Shown piece after piece: positions 1 to 5,839 of a stretch of DNA of 7,493 bases. This DNA comes from Chitinophagaceae bacterium (GTDB taxonomy: Bacteria > Bacteroidota > Bacteroidia > Chitinophagales > Chitinophagaceae), in assembly GCA_025924755.1 (NCBI GenBank), contig JAICHT010000173.1, forward strand, positions 1 through 7,493. The letters are read 5' to 3'. The translations under genes were made by a program, and so were the position numbers. The notes beneath the pieces were generated by a model. The model saw only the letters and a program-made list of their open reading frames with translations, made no database searches and was not told the origin of the DNA. How positions within the stretch are numbered: the stretch's first letter is position 1; every line of letters begins with the position of its first letter.

Positions 1-82
1 CAGCTTTTGTTTGTACTAATTTAATAAATTTTATAGATAAGTTTAGTAGAAAGAAATGAATGATACCCTCTTGTCACTTTAT

Positions 83-940
83 TTAAATAACGACATAGCC
101 TCCGTCTAATACATTCTTCAGAAAGAACGAGTAATCGATCCAGGCAAAGCCTTTATCGCCCCATGCAGTACTCCAGGAATTCATCATTCTGAAAGCATTT
201 TTACTATCATCATATCCTGCAATAATCATAGCATGTGGTTGTCCGAGAGAACCCTCTCTTTCTTTCCATATATAGGGTGCTGTAATATTTCTAAATCCAT
301 CATCTACACTGATGGCAAATAATACTGGTTTCTTGTCTGCTATGGCTTTTTTTAATAAGATGAGATCGTGCAAGTTTACTTTTTGCCATCCTTTTATTGC
401 ATAGCTTTTTGCTATGCTTCGTTGTATGCTATCAGGTTGCTTCAAACATTCCTGCGGGTCATACGGCATAGTGCTTAAAGAGCAACTGCCTTGTGTTTTC
501 AACAGGTAAAGATTGTCCAGAAAAGAAGTGCAGGAACAGTTGCCTTTCGTAATTTGATTATAGGTAAACTTAGGACTCAAATTTCCTGTATCTTGATACG
601 GCTTGCCTGTTGCAAGGTGCATGTAATAACTTCCAACTCCATAAACAGTAGCCCAGGCGGTGCAGGAGCCTTGGTTACCCTGATTTCCGGCCGCAGGCAT
701 ATCAAGAAGAACAGCCGGGGGTAAGGGTGCTGATGAAACGGGAATATAAGTTGCCGTATCTTCAATAGCAATTCCTAAGGCCGATACTCCTCCATTACAA
801 TAACCGGTAGCAAAAGGATAATCAGCAGATAGCGTATCTGTTTTTACCTGTTTATTATCTTCCAGCGACCGCTCTTTATGACAGGCGAACAGGATAAGTA
901 CTATTGACCCAATAAAAAGCAATAATTTTTTGACTCTCAT
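83..940 (-). CDS. Papain-like (C1 family) cysteine protease, lipoprotein
   Basis: This 285-residue protein is probably a cell-envelope cysteine protease. Seen: an N-terminal hydrophobic signal (residues 5-19) ends in Leu-Phe-Ala-Cys20, a lipobox, so Cys20 should be lipidated. The catalytic region reads QGNQGSCTAWA, giving oxyanion-hole Gln90 and nucleophile Cys93. His236 lies in GQPHAMIIAGYD and Asn254 in MNSWSTAWGDKGF; these match the papain Cys/His/Asn triad and the Asn-Ser-Trp-x(3)-Trp-Gly pattern. LSPKF at 121-125 is also typical of the family. The catalytic Cys comes only about 70 residues after the lipid anchor, so there is no long inhibitory prodomain. Six other cysteines (48, 135, 137, 153, 165 and the lipid Cys) could include disulphides. 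The substrate is unknown. The ATG at 940 directly precedes the signal peptide. The gene stands alone, 176 nt from the sigma factor gene. Family call is confident; proteolytic activity is inferred from intact catalytic residues. Confidence 0.9.
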   Translation of the reverse strand: MRVKKLLLFIGSIVLILFACHKERSLEDNKQVKTDTLSADYPFATGYCNGGVSALGIAIEDTATYIPVSSAPLPPAVLLDMPAAGNQGNQGSCTAWATVYGVGSYYMHLATGKPYQDTGNLSPKFTYNQITKGNCSCTSFLDNLYLLKTQGSCSLSTMPYDPQECLKQPDSIQRSIAKSYAIKGWQKVNLHDLILLKKAIADKKPVLFAISVDDGFRNITAPYIWKEREGSLGQPHAMIIAGYDDSKNAFRMMNSWSTAWGDKGFAWIDYSFFLKNVLDGGYVVI

Positions 941-1116
941 TGTAATTTGAATTTCATTAGTATCCTGAAAGTAAAGCCAGGGGAATGACTTTTTAATTTA
1001 CTACAATTAGGTCAATTATCCAACTGGTGAATGCCTTCTTAATATGGCGAATAATGTATATAGATTAAGGAAGTATCGATAAATGAAAAGAGAATCACAT
1101 GTGCTTTTTGATTTCA

Positions 1117-2340
1117 TCAAAACATATCAATTTGCTTTTGAATGATCAGTTTGTCAGCCATTGTCCTGGCCAGCAAAAGTGCTTTTTCAAAATTCATTTT
1201 AGCCTTATTATTATCAATGCCTCTGTATAGTTCACCAAGCAATGCATAGTAATACTGATTGCCGGTTAATTGCAGTTTTTCTGCTTCGGCAATGGCTTCG
1301 GTTTTCCCATTTGCTTTGGAAAGTGCATAGGTTCTGTTGAGTGCCGCAATGGGCGAATATTCTATTTGCAATAGCTGGTTAAAGAGTTGTAAAACGGCTT
1401 CCCATTTTTCTTTTGTGTCAGCTTTAATAGTATGCCAATAAGCGATGCCTGCCTCTAAATGATATTTTGAGATTTTATTTCCTTGTGATGCCTTATTCAA
1501 GAAAAACATTCCTTTTGAAATCAGTTCCTTATTCCAGCGTGTTTCGTCCTGGTCGTAGTATAAAATTAGTGCTCCGTTTTCTGCCTTTCTTGCTTCAAAC
1601 CGGGAAGCATGGAAACACATCAAAGAAAGTAACGCATTTACATTGGGTTGATCTGTTTGTTCGTTTTCAATAAGCAGGTACGTTAATCGCATCGCCTCCA
1701 GGCAAAGATCTTCGCGTAATATTATATCCCGGCTTTCCGAATAATATCCTTCACTAAAAAGCAGATATAAAGTCGTCAGTACACTTTCTAAGCGTTCATC
1801 AATTTCGGTTTCGCACGGAAATGCTATTTGCACTTTTTTAGCCCGTAATTTTTCTTTAGCTCTGAAAAGCCTTTTGTTAATAGTTTCTTTATTGGTTAAA
1901 AAAGCAGTTGCAATTTCGTCAATACCAAATCCGCAAAGAATGCGAAGCGATAAACCCACTTGTGCTTCGGTAGTTATAGACGGATGACAAATAGCAAACA
2001 TCATTTGCAGTTGACTGTCCTGGATATTTTTTTCAGACAGATCAATTTCAATCTGCTCTTTGGGTGAGCTGTATATTAATTGTTTAGTGATCTTTTTTGA
2101 AAAAAGAGCATCACGCTTAAGATAACTGGCGGCTTTATTTTTTGCTACAGTGTATAGCCAGGCTACAGGATTTTCGGGAAGGCCTTTATACGTCCAGGTC
2201 TCAAGCGCCGATAGAAAGGTGTCACTTGCAATATCTTCAGCAATTTCAATATGCTCCATGCCGAAAAGCTTACAAAGTACAGCCGTAATTTTCCGGAACT
2301 CGGTTCTAAATAAATGCGGTATTAATTCTTGCTTTTCCAT
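1117..2340 (-). CDS. ECF42-type RNA polymerase sigma factor with C-terminal TPR-like extension
   Basis: This 407-residue protein is an extracytoplasmic-function sigma factor that should direct RNA polymerase to a small set of promoters. Seen: region 2 lies at about residues 6-75 (AEDIASDTFLSALETW, then NPVAWLYTVAKNKA). Region 4 lies at about 110-170, with helix-turn-helix segment GFGIDEIATAFLTNKETINKRLFRAKEKL. A linker starting DERLESVLTTLYLLFSEGYY (182-201) leads into a helical domain of over 200 residues, with TPR-like helices towards the end (about 330-395). Ordinary ECF sigmas have only about 180 residues; this extension is the mark of group ECF42, which lacks a classical anti-sigma factor and is encoded beside DGPF proteins. 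That partner is directly upstream here. I chose ATG at 2340 (MEKQELIPHLF) over a TTG three codons earlier because it fits the family N terminus and the TTG falls inside a hairpin. An AAGGG lies within that hairpin's 3' part upstream of the ATG. Confidence 0.93.
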   Translation of the reverse strand: MEKQELIPHLFRTEFRKITAVLCKLFGMEHIEIAEDIASDTFLSALETWTYKGLPENPVAWLYTVAKNKAASYLKRDALFSKKITKQLIYSSPKEQIEIDLSEKNIQDSQLQMMFAICHPSITTEAQVGLSLRILCGFGIDEIATAFLTNKETINKRLFRAKEKLRAKKVQIAFPCETEIDERLESVLTTLYLLFSEGYYSESRDIILREDLCLEAMRLTYLLIENEQTDQPNVNALLSLMCFHASRFEARKAENGALILYYDQDETRWNKELISKGMFFLNKASQGNKISKYHLEAGIAYWHTIKADTKEKWEAVLQLFNQLLQIEYSPIAALNRTYALSKANGKTEAIAEAEKLQLTGNQYYYALLGELYRGIDNNKAKMNFEKALLLARTMADKLIIQKQIDMF

Positions 2341-2346
2341 AGTCAA

Positions 2347-2379
2347 CAAAAGCCCTTGCTATAGCAGTCAGGGCTTTTG
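2347..2379 (-). promoter_or_regulatory. Hairpin between DGPF gene and sigma factor start
   Basis: Perfect 10-bp arms, CAAAAGCCCT (2347-2356) and AGGGCTTTTG (2370-2379), flank a 13-nt loop containing the palindrome TGCTATAGCA (2357-2366). On the transcribed strand it begins 7 nt after the DGPF stop codon and ends 6 nt before the sigma factor ATG. The 3' arm ends in a T-rich run (CTTTTGTTG), so it could act as a weak terminator or attenuator, and when folded it would cover the ribosome landing site of the sigma gene. The structure is seen directly; the regulatory role is inferred. Confidence 0.6.
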
Positions 2380-2385
2380 TATTTC

Positions 2386-2739
2386 TTATTTGGCGTGATC
2401 TCCTTTGGCAATTTTGCGTACTTCTACACTATTGCCTTCTCCCTGTAAAACCGGGCAACCTTTTGCAAATTCAACTGCTTCCTCTACAGAACCTGCTTTC
2501 ACTATAATATAGCCACCGATGGTTTCCTTTATTTCTCCAAAAGGCCCATTGGTAACCACATTGTTATGTCTCACCACCCTTGCATCGTCAAAAGGTAAGC
2601 CATTGCCGCCGCTGAATTTATTTTGCGCAGCAATACCGCCAATCCAGTCCATGGTTTGTTTCATCCAGATTTGCATTTGCTCAGGCGATGCCAGCTTTTG
2701 GCCATCTTCGTGTCTGAAAATTAAAATGAATTCTTCCAT
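2386..2739 (-). CDS. YCII-related (DGPF-domain) protein, ECF42 partner
   Basis: This 117-residue cytoplasmic protein belongs to the YCII/DGPF family of small alpha-beta dimeric-barrel proteins. Seen: it opens with MEEFILIFRHEDG, typical of the family's first strand and turn. The signature is NGPFGEIKETIGGY at residues 64-77, where the canonical motif is DGPFxE, so Asp is replaced by Asn. The helix VEEAVEFAKGCPVL (85-98) and strand NSVEVRKI close the domain. There is no signal peptide or membrane segment, and the length is normal for the family. It precedes the ECF42 sigma gene by 45 nt on the same strand. Family knowledge: DGPF genes are the usual neighbours and regulatory targets of ECF42 sigma factors, and their biochemical role is unsettled. 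The ATG at 2739 is the only sensible start; upstream DNA is A+T-rich without a strong Shine-Dalgarno. Confidence 0.9.
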   Translation of the reverse strand: MEEFILIFRHEDGQKLASPEQMQIWMKQTMDWIGGIAAQNKFSGGNGLPFDDARVVRHNNVVTNGPFGEIKETIGGYIIVKAGSVEEAVEFAKGCPVLQGEGNSVEVRKIAKGDHAK

Positions 2740-2981
2740 TTTGATTATGATTTAATAATTTAAAAACAAATAACAACTGAACCTTTACAGATTGGACAAT
2801 AAAGCAAATAAATTTTTAAGCATTGATTACACTAACTATTGATCCTGTCTATACCAGCCAAATTAAATGTGCAGCTTTCACAATCCATATTTGACCCATT
2901 AATTAATCAGTAAAGATTTAAAGCTTTTCAGTATCGGTAAATTCATATCATCTGACTCAATGCTATTGCAGCGGTGTAAAA
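2740..2981. other. Intergenic region upstream of the DGPF gene
   Basis: This is the promoter-side gap of the DGPF-sigma pair; together with the terminator and the barrel gene's 3' tail it makes a 363-nt stretch between genes. It is A+T-rich. I see no coding frame with a plausible start and no clean match to the Bacteroidota TTTG/TAnnTTTG promoter pattern at correct spacing. The ECF42 target promoter, if autoregulated, should lie in the 150 nt nearest 2739. Confidence 0.4.
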
Positions 2982-3018
2982 CAAATTGCCGGCTGATGAT
3001 TCTTCAGCCGGCAATTTG
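2982..3018 (-). terminator. Rho-independent terminator after the beta-barrel gene
   Basis: Perfect 15-bp arms CAAATTGCCGGCTGA (2982-2996) and TCAGCCGGCAATTTG (3004-3018) enclose a 7-nt loop. Read on the minus strand, the stem is followed by a T-rich tail (TTTGTTTTA). It lies 84 nt past the reconstructed barrel stop codon at 3103-3105 and suits minus-strand transcription. The plus-strand side lacks a T run, so bidirectional action is unlikely. Confidence 0.85.
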
Positions 3019-3102
3019 CAATAAGATGTTAGCAGTAGTGCTATTATTCAGCGGTAATCCTATACATGCCTCAGTGTAATGCAACTGCTATTGGTATATA
3101 TA

Positions 3103-3655
3103 TTATTCTTCTCTTCTCCCAAAAGTAAGCGCATGCGAAAGCCGTAGTGAAAACATATTAAGTGTGGGATCATTGGACACAAATACGTGCTGAAACCGAA
3201 GCCCGATATTAAATGCAATTCTTCACGGGAAAATATAGCCTGTACCGATACCTGCGGGTTACGCCTTTTGCTTTTTGTTCCAGCCAGCCATCACCATCCG
3301 GCGTAGATATAGGATGTCCTACTTCATCGTATTTCTGAATATCAGTAGCGCCAATACTATAACCAGCAGTTGGTTCAATATACAGGCCGGTGCCGCTTCC
3401 GTTTAATGTATAGCGATAGCCTAACAGCAGAGGAACAAGCGCTACATTGTTATCGTTGTGTTTGAACACGTAAAACCCTGCTTCGGTGGTGACAGCGCTT
3501 CCTTCTGATACTGGAATTCCAAAGTTTAGAAAGCCGCCAAAACCTGTGGCTGAAAAGCCTTTTGAAGATAAATGGGCGACTTCAATTTGTGCACTCAGGC
3601 AGGTGCAGATAAAAAATGACAGGACAAAAAATACTGATTTTAATTTTGATTTCAT
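3103..3655 (-). pseudogene. Outer-membrane beta-barrel protein, broken by frameshift and TGA
   Basis: A small porin-like barrel of about 183 residues, anchored in the outer membrane, is expected. The intact part begins at ATG 3655 (MKSKLKSVFFVLSFF), with a signal peptide probably cleaved at LSA/Q. Alternating strands follow, with typical barrel phrases such as GFGGFLNFGIPVSEGS, VPLLLGYRYTLNG and GLYIEPTAGYSIGA. After KGVT the frame shifts: one extra G in the GGG run at 3256-3258. Reading on in the next frame gives AGIGTGYIFP, then an in-frame TGA (plus-strand 3223-3225), then RIAFNIGLRFQHVF and LNMFSLRLSHALTFGRREE, ending at a stop at 3103-3105. These tail segments look like genuine barrel strands, so the coding region really extended there. 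Read uncorrected, the frame ends at 3209 with an implausible Arg/Tyr-rich tail. An in-frame ATG at 3712 is rejected because it puts 19 non-signal residues before a good signal peptide. Pseudogene or sequencing error cannot be told apart here. Confidence 0.8.
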
Positions 3656-3770
3656 AAGACGGTTAATTAGTGTAACAAGGATAAAAAGAATTTGCCAAAT
3701 TTCATAATGCAAGCGTTTAGTAATTCTACAATTTGGATTTAAGATGTTGCGCCTATGTCTCTTAGTTACT

Positions 3771-3787
3771 ATATCAAAGTTTGATAT
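3771..3787. repeat. A+T-rich dyad symmetry just past the TRIC gene
   Basis: ATATCAAA (3771-3778) and TTTGATAT (3780-3787) form an almost perfect palindrome around a single base, 10 nt beyond the stop codon of the TRIC-type gene. A 1-nt loop is too tight for the full stem, though 7 bp with a 3-nt loop is possible. It has no G+C-rich stem and no T tail, so a protein-binding site is as likely as a weak terminator. Confidence 0.4.
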
Positions 3788-3796
3788 TGGGAGTAG

Positions 3797-4441
3797 TTAT
3801 GCTTCGTCTTCTTTTGTGTGGTGTTTAGCTGCAACCGGTTTTAATATGGGCAACTGGATATGAAACTTCTGAGCCACCACTCTTGTTAATATTACGGTCA
3901 ATGCAGCAATCAGCTCAGTTACACTTGTCGGCAAATAGAAATGATGGCAAATAAAATAAACAACTCCGCCTGCTACACAAGCCAGCGCATAAATATCTTT
4001 TCGAAACAGCAGCGGCACATCGTTTAACAACACATCTCTAATAACACCACCTGCCGACCCTGTGATAGTGCCCATAACGATGCAAACCCAGAACGGCAAA
4101 CCTGCTGCAATGCTTTTGCTAATACCAACTATTGTAAACAAACCGAGCCCTATAGCATCAAACAAAAACAACGTTTGACCCCACCTGAATAGTTTTTCTT
4201 TAAACAATAGTGTGGCAAGCAGTGCTACACCAGTTGTTAGAAAGTATTTTCCATCCAGCATCCAAAAAGGAGTGACATACAATAATACATCTCTTATAGT
4301 TCCTCCGCCAATGGCAGTTGCTAATCCGATTATATAAGCGCCAAACCAATCAATATGCTTGCGCGATGCCAACCTAATGCCACTAATGGCAAATGCAAAG
4401 GTGCCCAACAGGTCTAGTAGTATTATGGAATTGACTTGCAA
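3797..4441 (-). CDS. TRIC / UPF0126 family membrane protein (trimeric intracellular cation channel-like)
   Basis: This 214-residue inner-membrane protein has about seven hydrophobic segments. Seen: two homologous halves each carry the family signature, GGGTIRDVLL at residues 45-54 and GGVIRDVLL at 131-139. Both follow a Gly/Ala-rich helix, with Arg-Asp at 50-51 and 135-136. The inverted-repeat layout and total length match bacterial TRIC channels (UPF0126, including YadS/YicG), which conduct monovalent cations as trimers; some members are annotated as glycine transporters. The basic His/Lys tail (about 190-210) is cytoplasmic by the usual topology. There is no ATG upstream: the frame stays open back to a stop at 4487-4489, and the only standard start near the family N terminus is TTG at 4441 (MQVNSIILLDLLGTFAFAISG). 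The next Met is residue 61, inside the domain. Substrate is not predictable from sequence alone. Confidence 0.9.
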   Translation of the reverse strand: MQVNSIILLDLLGTFAFAISGIRLASRKHIDWFGAYIIGLATAIGGGTIRDVLLYVTPFWMLDGKYFLTTGVALLATLLFKEKLFRWGQTLFLFDAIGLGLFTIVGISKSIAAGLPFWVCIVMGTITGSAGGVIRDVLLNDVPLLFRKDIYALACVAGGVVYFICHHFYLPTSVTELIAALTVILTRVVAQKFHIQLPILKPVAAKHHTKEDEA

Positions 4442-4613
4442 AAAGTGTTGTGTTTGTATATTTTTTGCGAAAAAGAATTGCTGAAATTAAATAATAAGTG
4501 CCTTTTAATTGCTGCTGATGTTTCGTACTTGCCTCAAGTTAAGGAACTGGTAATCCTGCAGTTGAACACTAATTTACTATTGTTAATTTACTTGTCATAC
4601 TCCGGGTATTTTG
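4442..4613. other. Non-coding A+T-rich gap upstream of the TRIC gene
   Basis: This gap holds the presumed promoter side of the TRIC-type gene. Plus-strand frames across it have unnatural composition and no family resemblance, and minus-strand frames are broken. It may be the eroded 3' half of the neighbouring secreted-peptide remnant. No hairpin or promoter is convincing. Confidence 0.35.
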
Positions 4614-4798
4614 TCACCCCTGTTTCGAAAATATGTTTGTTGGAGGTAGTGCATTTTTACAGCTTTCTGCCTTTTCTCCTATAAGAAAACATGTCACTAA
4701 AATCATTTCTCTCGACAAATCTAATTCGGTTTGTCCAAAAGTTTTACTACTTGTCAGAGTAGCAAAAAAAACAAATGAAATTAAAAGATTAGTCGCAT
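4614..4798 (-). pseudogene. Small secreted protein remnant with a frameshift inside its signal peptide
   Basis: ATG at 4798 reads MRLIF and then hits TAA. If one base is restored to the AAAA tract at plus-strand 4783-4786, the frame continues as LISFVFFATLTSSKTFGQ, completing a textbook Bacteroidota signal peptide with cleavage before or after the final Gln. Then comes TELDLSREMILVTCFLIGEK and a further 18 residues to TGA at 4614-4616, about 61 residues in total. The open frame itself can be read back to TTG at 4850, but that start lies inside a repeat and puts about 20 non-signal residues first. The mature part is short, has two Cys, and matches no family I know; it may itself be truncated. 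It lies on the same strand as the next two units and is preceded by a degenerate repeat at 4832-4860, as expected for a small cassette gene. Both the reconstruction and the gene call are moderate inferences. Confidence 0.5.
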
Positions 4799-4831
4799 AG
4801 AGGTTTTTTACTGTTAAGATTTGTAGGGTGT

Positions 4832-4860
4832 CCGCTATAATTGCACACAACGTTGACGGC
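4832..4860. repeat. Degenerate cassette-boundary repeat, copy A
   Basis: The site begins CCGCTATAATTGCACACAAC and continues GTTGACGGC. It shares the exact 8-mer CCGCTATA and a GTTG 20 nt downstream with copy B (GTTG 22 nt downstream), and the general layout with copy D. It sits between the broken secreted peptide and the 42-codon peptide, where no coding sequence is expected. Just outside, GGCGAAGA (4863-4870) is inverted as TCTTCGCC at 5062-5069, bracketing the small peptide gene. Confidence 0.5.
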
Positions 4861-4878
4861 TAGGCGAAGAAATGGTTT

Positions 4879-5007
4879 TTATAGCTCGTCAGCCGAATAA
4901 CAGAAATAAAGATAAATAGAATGACTAACGTTCAGCCTATGTTCGTCTAGCCAATAGCCGATGCTGATTAAAGATATAATGATAAATATTAAAAACAAAT
5001 GTTTCAT
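4879..5007 (-). CDS. Possible 42-residue single-pass membrane peptide
   Basis: ATG at 5007 is preceded by a purine-rich stretch (GACGAAAAGAA) and starts MKHLFLIFIIISLISIGYW, a strong N-terminal membrane helix or signal anchor, followed by LDEHRLNVSHSIYLYFCYSA and a stop at 4879-4881. The frame is open further upstream to 5130, but that part runs through a repeat and overlaps the end of the lipoprotein gene, so the internal ATG is preferred. No family is recognised. It fills the interval between two boundary repeats on the same strand as its neighbours, which favours a real small gene, but so short a frame could be chance or the remnant of a larger protein. Confidence 0.35.
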   Translation of the reverse strand: MKHLFLIFIIISLISIGYWLDEHRLNVSHSIYLYFCYSADEL

Positions 5008-5069
5008 TTCTTTTCGTCCGCCAGGGCTGTAGCTAAATAGCGAACTAGTGCCGATGGCTTGTCTTCGCC

Positions 5070-5100
5070 CCGCTATATACGCCAATGCGCTGTTGGCTGC
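5070..5100. repeat. Degenerate cassette-boundary repeat, copy B
   Basis: The site begins CCGCTATATACGCCAATGCG and continues to GTTGGCTGC. It contains GCCAA/TTGGC (5081-5085 and 5093-5097), a short internal hairpin. It shares CCGCTATA with copy A and lies just beyond the stop of the DUF4440 lipoprotein gene. At the other end of that gene GTAACCAAC (5652-5660) is an imperfect inverted match (7 of 9) to GTTGGCTGC (5092-5100). Confidence 0.5.
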
Positions 5101-5113
5101 TGGTAAAGTCCCG

Positions 5114-5614
5114 CTACAGTTTATGGTCATATGTCACAATTTTTGTGATTTTCCACGAGCCGTTTTGTTTCTCCCAAATATGAACGAACTTAAATGTCCC
5201 GCAATCCAGTTTTCCATTTTCTGTATGGCAAAACGTATGTCTGCCGGTTTCAATAGCACCATAGCCTTTAATTGGGTAAACTTCTAAGCTACCATTCACA
5301 AGCGTACGTGTCAATACATAATCATTTTGAAACAATCCTTTGAAGGCCGCTATTGTCTGTTCATAATTACGGACACCAATGTTGTCTTGGTAAACTTCAA
5401 GATTAGAAGAAAAAAATTGCTTTAGGCTTTCCAAATTTCTGGTATTAAAAGCTGTAAAGAGAAGACTGTCTTGATGTGCAATAGAATCATAAAGTGCTTT
5501 ATCAGCGGGAGTATAAACTGTGGTTTTTTCTCTCTGAATCGACTTTGTCTCTGAACAAGCAAAAAAGAAAAAAGTCGTTAAGCATAAAGGCAGCAGTAAA
5601 GTTTTAATGTTCAT
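5114..5614 (-). CDS. DUF4440 / NTF2-like (SnoaL-type) lipoprotein
   Basis: This 166-residue protein is predicted to be an exported lipoprotein with one NTF2-like fold. Seen: the signal segment (residues 4-19) ends FFAC, with Cys20 as the likely lipidated residue; Phe in place of Leu is an unusual lipobox but tolerated in Bacteroidota. The domain spans about 38-165: helices ALYDSIAHQDSLLFTAFNTRNLESLKQFFSSNLEVYQD, where a family protein begins its cone-shaped fold, and final strands FKFVHIWEKQNGSWKITKIVTYDH, the common DUF4440 ending. Cys129 and Cys138 lie on adjacent strands and could pair in the periplasm. The fold occurs in enzymes and binding proteins; no catalytic residues can be assigned, so function is open. 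It starts at the only ATG (5614) and lies alone between two boundary repeats, suggesting a mobile single-gene unit. The sequence is intact, unlike three of its neighbours. Confidence 0.85.
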   Translation of the reverse strand: MNIKTLLLPLCLTTFFFFACSETKSIQREKTTVYTPADKALYDSIAHQDSLLFTAFNTRNLESLKQFFSSNLEVYQDNIGVRNYEQTIAAFKGLFQNDYVLTRTLVNGSLEVYPIKGYGAIETGRHTFCHTENGKLDCGTFKFVHIWEKQNGSWKITKIVTYDHKL

Positions 5615-5758
5615 CTCGATTTTGTTGTTTTAGTACTGACTTGCAAAGCTTGTAACCAACGGGGAAGGGCTTGCTGCTGTATGGTTATTTGAAAAACTTT
5701 ACTTCAGCATTATTCCAATTGCAAATTAAAGATATAACGTACAAAATATATTCAAAAG

Positions 5759-5789
5759 CCCATATTGTAGCAAACCATTGTTAGGCGCA
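5759..5789. repeat. Degenerate cassette-boundary repeat, copy D, with attC-like core
   Basis: The site reads CCCATATTGTAGCAAACCAT and ends TGTTAGGCGCA. GTTAGGC (5780-5786) fits the integron core consensus GTTRRRY exactly. Distance from the CC block to GTT is 21 nt, close to copies A and B (20 and 22). GTTAGGCGCA is repeated in inverted orientation at 6241-6250, bracketing the small membrane protein gene. Confidence 0.55.
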
Positions 5790-5791
5790 GT

Positions 5792-5821
5792 TTTGTTTTA
5801 TAAGCGTCTTTCATAACTTGT
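5792..5821 (+). promoter_or_regulatory. Candidate Bacteroidota-type promoter for the small membrane gene
   Basis: TTTG at 5792-5795, an 18-nt spacer, and TAACTTGT at 5814-5821 approximate the Bacteroidota pattern TTTG-N19-21-TAnnTTTG, with two mismatches in the downstream element. Transcription would start about 12 nt before the ATG at 5840. The upstream element begins 3 nt after the GTTAGGCGCA repeat end, so the cassette would carry its own promoter. This is a visual match only. Confidence 0.3.
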
Positions 5822-5839
5822 GGTTTTTGAATACACTCT

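Noticed and set aside
491..724. Plus-strand open frame of 77 codons antisense to the protease gene
   Set aside because: It mirrors a strongly supported C1 protease; its composition is unnatural and no motif is present. The minus-strand frame at 577-771 is rejected for the same reason.
1086..1108. AAAAG...CTTTT and palindrome CACATGTG beyond the sigma factor stop as a terminator
   Set aside because: The stem is short and A+T-rich with poor pairing between the arms; no convincing terminator.
1467..1673. Plus-strand frame inside the sigma factor gene
   Set aside because: Antisense shadow of an intact, recognisable ECF42 gene. The plus frame at 2150-2398 is likewise a shadow.
2519..2755. Plus-strand frame of 78 codons over the DGPF gene
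   Set aside because: Antisense shadow of a confidently recognised gene.
3486..3707. Plus-strand frame over the beta-barrel gene
   Set aside because: Antisense to clear signal peptide and barrel strands; no independent support.
3747..3755. TTGCGCCTA, matching the cassette end at 6240-6248, as a possible outer boundary of the array
   Set aside because: A 9-bp match is expected many times by chance in this length, it lacks the AAC core, and it has no repeat of the CCGCTATA type beside it.
4436..4684. Plus-strand frame of 82 codons, Leu-rich
   Set aside because: It starts inside the first codons of the TRIC gene and runs antisense through the secreted-peptide remnant. The leucine richness reflects A+T-rich DNA and there is no recognisable domain.
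5048..5287. Plus-strand frame of 79 codons
   Set aside because: It covers a boundary repeat and the 3' end of the lipoprotein gene in antisense; no support.
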